The notes beneath the pieces are model-generated. The model had not been told where the DNA came from, searched no databases, and was given only the letters and a program-made list of their open reading frames with translations. The translations under genes were made by a program, and so were the position numbers. Shown piece after piece: positions 35,838 through 45,423 of a stretch of 64,000 nt of DNA. The stretch covers positions 62,001 to 126,000 of the forward strand of contig CACEKE010000001.1 in NCBI GenBank assembly GCA_902560075.1. Direction: 5' to 3'. Numbering within the stretch: position 1 is the first letter of the stretch; each line of letters opens with the position of its first letter. This DNA is from an uncultured Pelagibacteraceae bacterium. Lineage in GTDB: Bacteria > Pseudomonadota > Alphaproteobacteria > Pelagibacterales > Pelagibacteraceae.

Positions 35838-37129
35838 TGATAGAAAGATATTCTAGAAAAGAACTTAAAGACATTTGGTCCGAAGAGAATAAATACAAAA
35901 TATGGTTGGAGGTAGAGATTGCTGCAGCAGAAGCAATGGAAAAATTCAAAATGATACCAAAAGGAGTTTCTTCGATTGTTAAAAAGAAAGGCAAAATTAA
36001 AGTCAAAAGAATCCACGATATAGAAGCAAAGGTTAAACATGATGTAATTGCATTTTTAACTTCAATTACTGAACAAACAGGTATCAAAGCTAGGTATCTT
36101 CATCAGGGCATGACGTCATCCGATGTATTGGACACAAGTTTTAATATTCAGCTTATGCAATCAGGTAAAATTATATTAAAAGATATAGACAAAATTTTAA
36201 TTGTTTTAAAAAGACAAGCTAAAAAATATAAAATGACTCCTTGCATTGGAAGAAGTCATGGAATTCATGCGGAACCAATAACGTTTGGTTTAAAATTGGC
36301 TTCATTTTATGAAGAATTTAAAAGAAATAAAAAAAGACTTAAAGATGCTATAGAAAATATATCCACTTGTGCAATTTCTGGAGCGGTTGGCACATTTGCA
36401 AATATCAGTCCTAAAATTGAAGTTTATGTCGCAAAAAAATTAAAATTAAGACCAGAACCAATATCAACGCAAATTATCCCTAGAGACAGACATGCTCATT
36501 ATTTTACTACACTAGGGATTATTTCTGGATCTATAGAGAGAGTTGCAACAGAAATAAGACATTTACAAAGATCTGAAGTTTACGAACTACAGGAATACTT
36601 TTCTAAAGATCAAAAGGGTTCCTCTGCAATGCCCCATAAAAAAAATCCTATTCTCTCAGAAAACCTAACTGGACTTGCAAGAATTGTAAGAGGCCATGTA
36701 ACACCTGCATTAGAAAATATTTCATTGTGGCACGAAAGAGATATTTCTCATTCAAGCGTTGAAAGAAGTATTGGTCCAGATGCAAACATTACTTTAGATT
36801 TTGCATTGGTAAGATTAAGCAATCTTCTTGATAACATGGTCGTGTATCCAAAAAAAATGTTAGAAAATTTAAATATAACTAGGGGTTTAGTTTTTTCTCA
36901 AGAAGTAATGCTTGAATTAACTAAAACAGGTATGGCTAGAGAAAAAGCTTATCGATTAGTTCAAGGACACGCTAAGAAAAGTATATCTAATCATATGAAT
37001 TTAATAGATTTATTAAAAAAAGATAAAAATGTTACTAACAGAATTTCAGAGAATAAGATTAATAAAATTTTTACTTATAAAAAACACTTTAAGAATATTA
37101 ATTATATATTTAATAGGGTTTTTAGATAA
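35837..37129 (+). CDS. purB: Adenylosuccinate lyase
   Basis: 430 residues, typical. The fumarase-superfamily signature KGSSAMPHKKNPILSEN (about 259-275) carries the catalytic-loop serine, and GMTSSDVLDTS (about 93-103) and the SHGIHAEPITFG histidine region are intact. PurB acts twice in purine synthesis (SAICAR to AICAR and succinyl-AMP to AMP). It opens the purB-C-S-Q-L run, sharing TAATG junctions with map and purC. Confidence 0.97.
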   Translation: MIERYSRKELKDIWSEENKYKIWLEVEIAAAEAMEKFKMIPKGVSSIVKKKGKIKVKRIHDIEAKVKHDVIAFLTSITEQTGIKARYLHQGMTSSDVLDTSFNIQLMQSGKIILKDIDKILIVLKRQAKKYKMTPCIGRSHGIHAEPITFGLKLASFYEEFKRNKKRLKDAIENISTCAISGAVGTFANISPKIEVYVAKKLKLRPEPISTQIIPRDRHAHYFTTLGIISGSIERVATEIRHLQRSEVYELQEYFSKDQKGSSAMPHKKNPILSENLTGLARIVRGHVTPALENISLWHERDISHSSVERSIGPDANITLDFALVRLSNLLDNMVVYPKKMLENLNITRGLVFSQEVMLELTKTGMAREKAYRLVQGHAKKSISNHMNLIDLLKKDKNVTNRISENKINKIFTYKKHFKNINYIFNRVFR

Positions 37130-37914
37130 TGAAAAAAGGAAAAAAGTTATATGAAGGAAAAGCTAAAATTATATACGCTACAAGTGATAAGAACTTGGTA
37201 ATTCAACATTTTAAAGATGATGCAACAGCTTTTAATAATAAAAAAAGAGCAAAGATTGACGGAAAAGGTATTTTAAACAACAGAATATCTGAACATATTC
37301 TTAAAAATCTTGGTCAAGTTGGAATTAAAAATCATTTGGTTAAAAGATTAAATATGAGAGAGCAATTAATAAAATCTGTAGAAATTGTGCCTATAGAATT
37401 TATAGTAAGAAACATTGCTACCGGATCTTTAACAAATAGATTAGGAATTGAAGATGGAACAGTTTTAGAAAGTCCTTTAATAGAGTATTGTTATAAAAAT
37501 GATGAACTTGGAGATCCTTTAATTTCTAAAGAGCATATCTTTGCTTTTAACTGGGCTACGAGAAAAGAAATAGAAAAAATTGATAAATATTTAAACAGAA
37601 TTAATGATTTCATGATTGGGATGTTTAGAGGTATTGGAATAAAGCTAGTGGATTTTAAAGTTGAATTTGGAAGATATAAAAGTGGTAATAAAAGTGAGAT
37701 AATTTTAGCTGACGAAATTAGCCCGGATACTTGTAGATTATGGGACATAAATTCTGAAAAAAAACTTGATAAAGACAGATTTAGAAAAAATTTAGGTAAT
37801 GTTATGCAGGCATATCAAGATGTGGCTAGAAGACTGGGTATTCTTCATGAGGAATCAAATATAAGAGCTGTTAAGTTTCCAAAACCTAAAGCAGTAAAAA
37901 TAAAGAAAAAATGA
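37129..37914 (+). CDS. purC: SAICAR synthetase
   Basis: 261 residues. YEGKAKIIY at 8-16 is the N-terminal nucleotide-binding strand. The conserved VEIVPIEFIVRNIATGSLTNR (about 84-104) and the LADEISPDTCRLWD segment (about 191-204) are intact. It makes SAICAR from CAIR and aspartate. It overlaps purS by 4 bp (ATGA). Confidence 0.97.
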   Translation: MKKGKKLYEGKAKIIYATSDKNLVIQHFKDDATAFNNKKRAKIDGKGILNNRISEHILKNLGQVGIKNHLVKRLNMREQLIKSVEIVPIEFIVRNIATGSLTNRLGIEDGTVLESPLIEYCYKNDELGDPLISKEHIFAFNWATRKEIEKIDKYLNRINDFMIGMFRGIGIKLVDFKVEFGRYKSGNKSEIILADEISPDTCRLWDINSEKKLDKDRFRKNLGNVMQAYQDVARRLGILHEESNIRAVKFPKPKAVKIKKK

Positions 37915-38144
37915 AGATTAAAGTAATTGTAACTTTAAAAAATGGGGTTCTTGATCCTCAAGGTAAAGCTATACAGCAAACATTAAATGGAATGGGTTTT
38001 TCTGAGGTAAATGAGATTAGACAAGGAAAATATTTTGATATTGAAGTTAGCGAAACAGATGAAAATAAAGCTAAATCTAAAGTAGATGAAATGTGTAAAA
38101 AGCTTTTAGCAAACTTAGTTATTGAGGATTATAAAATATTATAA
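37911..38144 (+). CDS. purS: FGAM synthase subunit PurS
   Basis: 77 residues, the normal small size. It opens KVIVTLKNGVLDPQGKAIQQTL and includes GFSEVNEIRQGKYFDIEV, the two signature parts of PurS. PurS bridges PurQ and PurL in the three-part FGAM synthase used by alphaproteobacteria and Gram-positives, in contrast to the single long PurL of enterobacteria. Its position between purC and purQ is standard. Confidence 0.95.
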   Translation: MKIKVIVTLKNGVLDPQGKAIQQTLNGMGFSEVNEIRQGKYFDIEVSETDENKAKSKVDEMCKKLLANLVIEDYKIL

Positions 38145-38147
38145 TTG

Positions 38148-38831
38148 ATGAAATCTTCAGTAATAATTTTTCCAGGCTCAAATTGTGATAGAGATATGGA
38201 TGTTGCCCTTAAAAAACACGGTTTTAAAAATCATATGGTCTGGCACAATGACTTAGAGCTACCAAAATCGGATTTAGTAGTTCTACCAGGAGGTTTTTCT
38301 TACGGTGACTATTTGAGATGTGGAAGTATTGCTGGAAAATCAAAAATTATTAAGTCCGTAATAGATTTTGCAAATTCCGGTGGTTTAGTTTTAGGAATTT
38401 GTAACGGTTTTCAAATTTTAACCGAAACAGGTTTATTGCCAGGAGTATTACAACAAAATAAATTTCTAAATTTTATTTGTAGAAACGTTTATGTAAAAAT
38501 AAAAGATAAAAACAATAAATATTTCAAAAATATAAAAAAAGATATTTTGGAATTACATATTGCTCATAATGAAGGAAATTATTTTTGTTCAGATGAAGAG
38601 TTAAAAGCTATTAATGAAAACAATCAAGTTGCATTAACCTATTGTAGCCTTGACGGAGCTGATAATGAAGAATTTAATCCTAATGGAGCAATTAAAAATA
38701 TAGCTGGAATATTTAACAAAAGTAAGAATGTCTTAGGTATGATGCCACATCCTGAACGAATGATAGATAAATACCTGTCTGGAAAAGATGGATCTATCTT
38801 TTTTGAAAATCTTTTAAAAATCAATAATTAA
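38148..38831 (+). CDS. purQ: FGAM synthase glutaminase subunit PurQ
   Basis: 227 residues from ATG 38148, 3 bp after the purS stop. A TTG one codon earlier is in frame but unnecessary. The class I amidotransferase nucleophile lies in LGICNGFQIL (C about 85) and the His/Glu pair in MMPHPERM near the C-terminus. It delivers ammonia from glutamine to PurL. Its stop overlaps the purL start (TAATG). Confidence 0.96.
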   Translation: MKSSVIIFPGSNCDRDMDVALKKHGFKNHMVWHNDLELPKSDLVVLPGGFSYGDYLRCGSIAGKSKIIKSVIDFANSGGLVLGICNGFQILTETGLLPGVLQQNKFLNFICRNVYVKIKDKNNKYFKNIKKDILELHIAHNEGNYFCSDEELKAINENNQVALTYCSLDGADNEEFNPNGAIKNIAGIFNKSKNVLGMMPHPERMIDKYLSGKDGSIFFENLLKINN

Positions 38832-41023
38832 TGGAAGTAAACGAACAAACAGCAATAGATCACGGTTTAAGTAAAGATGAGTTTAGAAAAATAAATGATC
38901 TTCTTGAAAGAAAACCGAACTTGACTGAGTTAGCAATCTTTTCAGCTATGTGGAATGAACATTGCTCATATAAATCTTCTAGAAAACATCTTAAAAATTT
39001 ACACACAGAAGGATCTCAAGTTATTCAAGGACCAGGTGAAAATGCCGGTGTGGTTGATATTGGAGACGATGAGGCAATAGTTTTTAAAATAGAAAGTCAC
39101 AACCATCCTTCTTTTATTGAGCCATACCAAGGTGCTGCCACAGGCGTTGGAGGAATTATGAGAGATGTATTTACTATGGGTGCAAGACCCATAGCAAATT
39201 TAAATTCAATTCATTTCGGATCTACTCAAAATAAAAAAACAAAAAATTTATTAAGAGGCGTTGTAAAAGGAATTGGCGGGTATGGAAATTGTATTGGTGT
39301 ACCAACAATTGCAGGACAAACTCATTTTGACGAGTCTTATAACGGAAATATTTTAGTTAATGCAATGACGCTTGGTCTTGTTAATAAGAATAAGATTTTT
39401 TATTCTAAGGCTGCTGGATTAAATAAACCTGTAATATACGTTGGTTCCAAAACGGGTAGAGATGGAATTCACGGTGCAAGTATGGCGTCTGCTGTGTTTG
39501 ACGATAAAATTGAGGAGAAGAAACCTACTGTTCAGGTAGGTGATCCATTTACAGAAAAGTTATTACTTGAAGCATGTCTAGAGTTAATGAAGGAGGACTC
39601 TATTATATCCATTCAAGATATGGGAGCTGCAGGGTTAACTTCTTCTAGTGTAGAGATGGCATCAAAAGGTAAGCTTGGCATAGAGCTAGATCTTAGTAAA
39701 GTTCCCTGTAGAGAAACAGAAATGACTCCCTATGAAATCATGTTATCTGAAAGTCAAGAAAGAATGTTGATTATATTAGAAAATGGTAAAGAGGATAAGG
39801 CTAAAGAAATTTTTGATAAATGGAATTTAGATTTTGCAGTAATTGGAAAAACAACAAATACTAAAAATTTAGAACTAATTTTTAAAAATAATAAGGTAGC
39901 TCAAATACCTATAGATTTTTTAGCAGAAAATGCACCGATGTATGACAGAAAGTGGAAAAAGTCTAAACTTCCACAAAAAATTGATTACCCGAAAGAAACA
40001 TTTAAATCACTTAAAATAGAAAACTGCTTAATTAAAATTCTATCTAACCCTAATGTTTGTGAAAAGAAATGGATTTGGGAACAATATGATCATACTGTAA
40101 TGGGAGATACAATTCAGAAACCAGGTGGTGACTCTGGTGTCGTTAGAGTTCATGGAACAAATAAAGCAGTAGCCGCATGTGTAGACTCGTCAGCAATTTA
40201 TTGCTTTGCTCATCCATTGACAGGAGGAAAGCAAGTCGTAAGTGAAAGTTGGAGAAATTTAATTTCTGTAGGAGCTAAACCAATTGCAATAACTAACTGT
40301 TTAAATTTTGGTAATCCAGAAAAAGAAAAAAATATGGGAGAATTTGTTGAATGTGTGAACGGTATTTCTGAAGCTGCAAAATATCTTAATTTTCCTGTAG
40401 TTTCAGGTAATGTTTCTTTTTATAACGAAACTAAAGATAAAGGAATAAAACCAACTCCCTCCATAGGTGGGATTGGTTTGATCGAAGACTATAAGAATAT
40501 GATAACTATGAAACTGAAAAAGGAAGATAACATAATTTTAGTTATTGGAAAAACTGAAGGCTATTTAGATCAAAGCATTTTCTCAAGAACTATATTATTA
40601 GAAAAAAAAGGTCCTCCCCCAGAAGTTAACTTATTTAATGAAAAAAATAATGGTGAAACAATATTAAAGTTAATAAGTAAAAAATTAATACTATCATGCC
40701 ATGATGTATCAGTTGGAGGTATTCTTACTGCTGTTTCAAAAATGTGTATAAAAGGTAAAAAAGGCGTCAAAATTAACCCACAAATAAATTTCCTGAATAA
40801 GTTCAGTTATTTTTTTGCTGAAGATCAGGGAAGGTATGTAATTGAAATTGAAAAGAAAAATTTAGATCCAGTTAAAAAATTATTGAAAGAAAACTCTGTG
40901 CATTTTGATGAATTTGGTGTTGTAACAAAAGAAAAACTACAATTTAAAGATGAATTAAATATAAGTATTGTAGATTTAAGCAAAAAGTATAAATCTTGGT
41001 TAGAAGATTATATGGCTAATTAA
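38831..41023 (+). CDS. purL: FGAM synthase subunit PurL (short form)
   Basis: 730 residues, the short form that needs separate PurS and PurQ. Conserved parts are SAMWNEHCSYKSSRKHLK (about 39-56), the ATP-site FKIESHNHPSFIEPYQGAATGVGG (about 77-100), VQVGDPFTEKLLLEACLEL and the second-half GDTIQKPGGDSGVVRVHG. It makes FGAM from FGAR in purine synthesis. bolA follows after 1 bp, so the stress/iron-sulfur pair bolA-grxD is on the same transcript. Confidence 0.97.
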   Translation: MEVNEQTAIDHGLSKDEFRKINDLLERKPNLTELAIFSAMWNEHCSYKSSRKHLKNLHTEGSQVIQGPGENAGVVDIGDDEAIVFKIESHNHPSFIEPYQGAATGVGGIMRDVFTMGARPIANLNSIHFGSTQNKKTKNLLRGVVKGIGGYGNCIGVPTIAGQTHFDESYNGNILVNAMTLGLVNKNKIFYSKAAGLNKPVIYVGSKTGRDGIHGASMASAVFDDKIEEKKPTVQVGDPFTEKLLLEACLELMKEDSIISIQDMGAAGLTSSSVEMASKGKLGIELDLSKVPCRETEMTPYEIMLSESQERMLIILENGKEDKAKEIFDKWNLDFAVIGKTTNTKNLELIFKNNKVAQIPIDFLAENAPMYDRKWKKSKLPQKIDYPKETFKSLKIENCLIKILSNPNVCEKKWIWEQYDHTVMGDTIQKPGGDSGVVRVHGTNKAVAACVDSSAIYCFAHPLTGGKQVVSESWRNLISVGAKPIAITNCLNFGNPEKEKNMGEFVECVNGISEAAKYLNFPVVSGNVSFYNETKDKGIKPTPSIGGIGLIEDYKNMITMKLKKEDNIILVIGKTEGYLDQSIFSRTILLEKKGPPPEVNLFNEKNNGETILKLISKKLILSCHDVSVGGILTAVSKMCIKGKKGVKINPQINFLNKFSYFFAEDQGRYVIEIEKKNLDPVKKLLKENSVHFDEFGVVTKEKLQFKDELNISIVDLSKKYKSWLEDYMAN

Positions 41024-41024
41024 T

Positions 41025-41270
41025 ATGGCAATGGATTTAAAAGAAATAGAAAGATTAATTAAAGAGGCATTTCCTGATGCAACAGTGGATATTCAAGATT
41101 TAGCTGGTGATGGAAATCATTATTCTGCTACGGTCATTTCGTCCCAATTTGAAGGAAAATCTAAAATTCAGCAACATAAAATGGTATATAATTCTCTTAA
41201 GGGTAAAATGGGTAACGAGTTGCATGCTTTAGCTTTAAAAACAAAGGAAAAAAATGGATCAACAAATTAA
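41025..41270 (+). CDS. bolA: BolA-family protein
   Basis: 81 residues. The class II KH-like fold is recognisable from IERLIKEAFPDATVDIQDLAGDGNHYSATV and FEGKSKIQQHKMVYNSLKGKMGNELHALALKT. The GDGNHY segment and the conserved histidine of the MGxELHALxL end are the sites that share an iron-sulfur cluster with a monothiol glutaredoxin. The partner gene follows immediately with a 17-bp overlap, which fits a BolA-Grx complex. A second ATG two codons in is equally possible. Confidence 0.93.
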   Translation: MAMDLKEIERLIKEAFPDATVDIQDLAGDGNHYSATVISSQFEGKSKIQQHKMVYNSLKGKMGNELHALALKTKEKNGSTN

Positions 41271-41589
41271 AGATTTAATTACAAATGAAATAAACGAAAA
41301 TGAAATTTGTTTATTTATGAAAGGCACACCGGATGCTCCAGAATGTGGTTTTTCAATGGCTGTCGCTAATATTTTAAAAGTTATGGAAGTTAAGTTTAAA
41401 GGCGTCAATGTTCTTGCCGATCAAAACTTAAGGCAAGGTATAAAAGAATATAGTGAATGGCCAACTATACCTCAATTGTACGTCAAGAAAGAATTTGTCG
41501 GTGGATGCGATATTATAAAAGAAATGTATGCTAGTGGAGAACTCGCAAAACACTTTGACGATAAGCAGATATCTTATAAAAAATCCTAA
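41254..41589 (+). CDS. grxD: Monothiol glutaredoxin (Grx4 type)
   Basis: 111 residues. The CGFS active site is at 31-34, preceded by LFMKGTPDAPE, and the glutathione-binding WPTIPQLYVKKEFVGGCDI stretch is at about 69-87. Grx4 proteins carry or deliver [2Fe-2S] clusters with BolA. The 17-bp overlap with bolA supports joint expression. Its stop is immediately next to the stop of the convergent LamG gene, with no terminator space between. Confidence 0.96.
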   Translation: MDQQIKDLITNEINENEICLFMKGTPDAPECGFSMAVANILKVMEVKFKGVNVLADQNLRQGIKEYSEWPTIPQLYVKKEFVGGCDIIKEMYASGELAKHFDDKQISYKKS

Positions 41590-43995
41590 CTAAAACTTGC
41601 TAGCGGCATTTAAATTTATTTCATAATTCGGGTATTCCTCAAATACGTCATATTCAGAATTTAACGAAATATCTAAACCATTTATTGTTTTTTTGTAAGA
41701 TGCTGAAGCTGTTTGATCGACTAATCCTAAAATAATTTCATCTTTTCTATGCGTAACATAACCTGCTGTAAAATAATAATTATCGCTATGACTATCTTCG
41801 GTTTCAACTCTCTCATAAAAAAACATCATTGATGGTCCAGAGTCATTGACCACATCAAATCCAATTTTACCTTTAATGCTTTTATCATCTTCTTGATCAA
41901 TTGATTTTGTATATTTTGTATTTGGATCAGAAACATAATTTAAAGAAACATCCGAATTAGGGCTTAAATCATATCCCAGTTCTAAAGCAAAAGAAGGTCT
42001 AATGGTGTAATCTTCTTTAAATATTTCATTACTTAAGTTAAATCCACCATACAATCCAACAGTCTCTACTGTCTGTTCGTCGTATTTTAATGGATTAGTC
42101 CCTTTCTCGCTATATTCATCCAATATTGTATAACCAAGATCTAGTCTCAAATTTGGAGATACTTCTGTTTGTTTGTTTTTAAAAGTCTTTATAGCTTGTA
42201 ATGAGCCAAAAATTTGTTTTCCATTTCTAGACCCAGTCAAAGTATTGCTTCCACTTTTTCTTATATTTTTAATATCTAATTTACTTAGTCCGAGAACTCC
42301 CTCAAAGTAATTATTACTAGCTTGATTAAATGCTCTGTATAATGAAAAACTATAAGAATCTATATTACTAGACGTACCTTTGTTTCCTACTTTAGCGTCC
42401 TCTTGAATATACGTTATCGTATATCCATGCACTGATTGATTATTAATTTTTTTATCCATTCCCAATGTGACAGCATTAGTATCAATATCCTTTTTAGATG
42501 ATTTAGATGTAGCATCAACAGTTCCAATGCTTACGCTTCCTTCGCTCCAAAAGAGCCAGCTATCTAAGATTTTCTTTTCAGGTTTATTCGTGGCAACGGA
42601 TTGTGAAATTAATTTTGAAAGATCATTTAATTTAGGATCACTGAAATTAAAATTAATTTTTTGGGCCAATAATTCATCACCCAAACTATATCTTCTTATC
42701 CAATTAAGTCTGTTAAATATAGGCGTTGTAACGCCTGTTACTATTTTTTTTGGCGCCTCTGTTTGTGCCTCTATCAATCCAACAACATCTTTATCATCTA
42801 GAGGGTTTGTAGGTAAAGTTCCTGTCGTAAAATTAAGTGTGGTTGTATCACTAATACCAGCATATGAATTATTAGATAAATCAACAATTGCTGTAGAAGC
42901 AATTTTTACATAATAATCAACCTCTTTTTCTAAATCTGCTGATGGATTAATTGTTATTTCAGTCGACTCTGATCCGCTAACATCACTTGTAACATCAAAA
43001 GTTTCAACAACAGAATCATCGCTGGCTTTATGCAAAACTATATTTCCAGTTCCAACTCTAACAATTTCACTAAATGTTAAAACTATATTTGTATCGAAAG
43101 GAACATCTGTTTGACCATCTGAGGGATTAGAAGATGATAATGTTGGAAGAGTACCCGGAACATCATCACTCCAGGAAGGTGCGCCCGAAAAACTTCCGTC
43201 ATTACTACCTTCATCATCAGTTAATGTTGTGCCAGCCCCATTATCGCTATCCATCGTATAGTAAGCTACTAGATTATCTTTTGAGGAATAATCCCCATAA
43301 TTTTCCTTTGCATAAAGTGTTTCACCACCATTATATAATTCTGAAATTTCTGCATCTGTCAGAGCCTCATCCCAAACAGCAACATCATCTATTTTCCCTT
43401 TAAAAAAGTATCTAGGAGTTTCACCTTCGGTAGAACCAGCACCAATATATGTAGGCCTAGTCGTGTTTTGTCGATTCAAATTTTGTTCAGAGGTTAGAGA
43501 TTGTATGAATGCCCCATCTAAAAATAAATCCATTTGATCAGAACCGTTGTATCTTATTACCCAATGATTCCAACCGGGAGTTCCTGGGGTCCCCCCTCCA
43601 TTAGTTTTCCAGGTACTTTGTTCATTAGTTTGAAGTTGTGCCCAACTCCCAACTGGTATTCCCTTCCAATATTGAAGTTTACTATCTGACTTTCTTAAAT
43701 ACATCACATAACCTTGCGCATCACCATCGCTATTTTTTTGTCGAGAAGTCACAACTGATTGCCAATTATTTGCTCCTGATGTTTCACCTTCTTGTTTAAA
43801 CCAAGCTGCAACTGTGTAATCACCTGTAGGATTTAGAACGTTATTAGCTGCAATATTCACAAAATCATCAGTACCGTCAAATGACAGAGATTTGTCAGCA
43901 GCATAAAGGTTTTTATTAACACTTATGAGCAAACATAAGATAATAAAATTTAAGACTAGAGTAGATATTAAAAATTTTCTTAATAAAACTCTCAT
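41590..43995 (-). CDS. LamG / Ig-like / autotransporter surface protein
   Basis: 801 residues. In order: signal peptide (about 1-33, ending LYAA); a LamG/concanavalin-like domain (about 34-225, SLSFDGTDDFVNIA ... YTVAAWFKQEG ... GKIDDVAVWDEALTDAEISELYNGG); a second short LamG-like stretch (LVAYYTMDSDNGAGTTLTDDEGSNDGSFSG); a bacterial Ig-like domain of the SbsA type (about 283-395, SSSNPSDGQTDVPFDTNIVLTFSE ... LNFTTG); and a C-terminal barrel of about 280 residues ending in aromatic F. This is the layout of a type V secreted adhesin. It sits between grxD and rpsD, both core genes, and is probably a variable insertion. Ligand unknown. Confidence 0.85.
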   Translation of the reverse strand: MRVLLRKFLISTLVLNFIILCLLISVNKNLYAADKSLSFDGTDDFVNIAANNVLNPTGDYTVAAWFKQEGETSGANNWQSVVTSRQKNSDGDAQGYVMYLRKSDSKLQYWKGIPVGSWAQLQTNEQSTWKTNGGGTPGTPGWNHWVIRYNGSDQMDLFLDGAFIQSLTSEQNLNRQNTTRPTYIGAGSTEGETPRYFFKGKIDDVAVWDEALTDAEISELYNGGETLYAKENYGDYSSKDNLVAYYTMDSDNGAGTTLTDDEGSNDGSFSGAPSWSDDVPGTLPTLSSSNPSDGQTDVPFDTNIVLTFSEIVRVGTGNIVLHKASDDSVVETFDVTSDVSGSESTEITINPSADLEKEVDYYVKIASTAIVDLSNNSYAGISDTTTLNFTTGTLPTNPLDDKDVVGLIEAQTEAPKKIVTGVTTPIFNRLNWIRRYSLGDELLAQKINFNFSDPKLNDLSKLISQSVATNKPEKKILDSWLFWSEGSVSIGTVDATSKSSKKDIDTNAVTLGMDKKINNQSVHGYTITYIQEDAKVGNKGTSSNIDSYSFSLYRAFNQASNNYFEGVLGLSKLDIKNIRKSGSNTLTGSRNGKQIFGSLQAIKTFKNKQTEVSPNLRLDLGYTILDEYSEKGTNPLKYDEQTVETVGLYGGFNLSNEIFKEDYTIRPSFALELGYDLSPNSDVSLNYVSDPNTKYTKSIDQEDDKSIKGKIGFDVVNDSGPSMMFFYERVETEDSHSDNYYFTAGYVTHRKDEIILGLVDQTASASYKKTINGLDISLNSEYDVFEEYPNYEINLNAASKF

Positions 43996-44049
43996 CTAAC
44001 CTCATTTTAAAATTTTGATATTAATTGTGCAATAATAGCACATTATAGA

Positions 44050-44667
44050 TTATCTTGAATAATATTCGATGACTAAATTAGGTTCCATAGTCACTGGATA
44101 CGGGACTTCTTCAAACTTTGGAACCCTTACAAATTTAACTTTTTTGTTTTTCTCATCTACTTGAAGATATTCTGGTACATCTCTCTCTTTATTTGCCATT
44201 GCTATGTCTATAATAGCTAATTGTTTTGATTTATCTCTTATTTCAATACTATCTTCAGCTTTTACTTGGTAACTAGATATATCAACTTTTTTCCCGTTAA
44301 CTTTGACGTGACCGTGGTTAATTAATTGTCTAGAAGAGAAAATTGTATTTGAAAATTTTGACCTATAAATTACAGCATCAAGTCTTCTTTCTAATAGTCC
44401 AATAAGGTTCTCAGCAGTATCACCTTTTTTCATTATGGCTTTTTTATATGCATTTCTAAATTGTCTCTCATTCATGTTGCCATAGTATGATTTTAATTTT
44501 TGTTTAGCTTGTAACTGAACACCATAATCAGATGGTTTTGCGCTTTTTGATTGTCCGTGCTGTCCTGGAGGGTAAGCTCTTGTATTAAATGGACTCTTTG
44601 GTCGTCCCCATAGGTTCACTTTAAGTCGTCTATCAACTTTATGTTTAGAATTTAGTCTTTTTGTCAT
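44050..44667 (-). CDS. rpsD: 30S ribosomal protein S4
   Basis: 205 residues, normal. The basic N-terminus carries [18 protein letters not shown]. The S4 RNA-binding domain is [39 protein letters not shown] (about 91-129). S4 starts 30S assembly. It stands alone, away from the rest of the ribosomal genes, 36 bp after trmJ, which is a known alphaproteobacterial arrangement. Confidence 0.97.
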   Translation of the reverse strand: MTKRLNSKHKVDRRLKVNLWGRPKSPFNTRAYPPGQHGQSKSAKPSDYGVQLQAKQKLKSYYGNMNERQFRNAYKKAIMKKGDTAENLIGLLERRLDAVIYRSKFSNTIFSSRQLINHGHVKVNGKKVDISSYQVKAEDSIEIRDKSKQLAIIDIAMANKERDVPEYLQVDEKNKKVKFVRVPKFEEVPYPVTMEPNLVIEYYSR

Positions 44668-44703
44668 TTAGTAGTGGGGTTTATAAACTTAAGCATAATT
44701 TTG

Positions 44704-45423
44704 TCAATCAACCTTTTTTTTCGATAAAGATGCGAATACACTTGATAATATGCGAGTTTCTTTTTCAGAAAGATCATTTCTGTAAAAAATATTTCTTAAA
44801 TTTTCCAACATAATGGCTTTTTTTTCTTTTGGCGTAAAAAAATTAATTTTATCTAAGTTTTTAATACACAAATCCATCATTATCTTTATTTGTTTTTTTG
44901 AAGCTTTTTCAATTTTGTTTGATTTTTTGTAAGTAATTTCTTTTTTATTAATTAAATTGAAAAGATTTTGGCAAACTATTATTAAGCTGTGTGATAAATT
45001 TAAAGATTTAAAATTTTTATTTGAAGGAATATTCATAGTACAGTTTGCATAACTTATTTCATTATTAGAAAGACCTGATGCTTCAGAACCAAAAATAAAT
45101 CCTATTTTTTTGTTTAATTTTATTTTTTTTAATTCATTTAAATTAATATGTTTTAAATTTTTATTTCTAAATCTTGATGATGTTGCTATCAAATAATCAA
45201 AATTAGATAGGCTATCTTCAAAATTATTGTAAACTTTTGCTTTTTGTATTATTTCTTTTGCACCTACAGAAGTAGCAAAAATTTTATCATTAGGAAAACT
45301 TGGTTTAGGATTGATTATAATAAGATTTGAAAAATTAAAATTTTTCATTGCACGTGCACATGCACCAATATTTTCAGATAATTGAGGTTTATTTAGAATA
45401 AAAAAAATATTATTAAATGACAT
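44704..45423 (-). CDS. trmJ: tRNA (Cm32/Um32) methyltransferase, TrmJ family
   Basis: 239 residues. SPOUT motif 1 is FFILNKPQLSENIGACARAMKNF (about 7-29), motif 2 IGFIFGSEASGLSNNEI (about 101-117) and motif 3 FKSLNLSHSLIIVCQNLF (about 132-149). The C-terminal extension after the trefoil domain is the one found in TrmJ, which 2'-O-methylates position 32 of several tRNAs. Its start shares TAATG with the cimA stop. Confidence 0.88.
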   Translation of the reverse strand: MSFNNIFFILNKPQLSENIGACARAMKNFNFSNLIIINPKPSFPNDKIFATSVGAKEIIQKAKVYNNFEDSLSNFDYLIATSSRFRNKNLKHINLNELKKIKLNKKIGFIFGSEASGLSNNEISYANCTMNIPSNKNFKSLNLSHSLIIVCQNLFNLINKKEITYKKSNKIEKASKKQIKIMMDLCIKNLDKINFFTPKEKKAIMLENLRNIFYRNDLSEKETRILSSVFASLSKKKVD

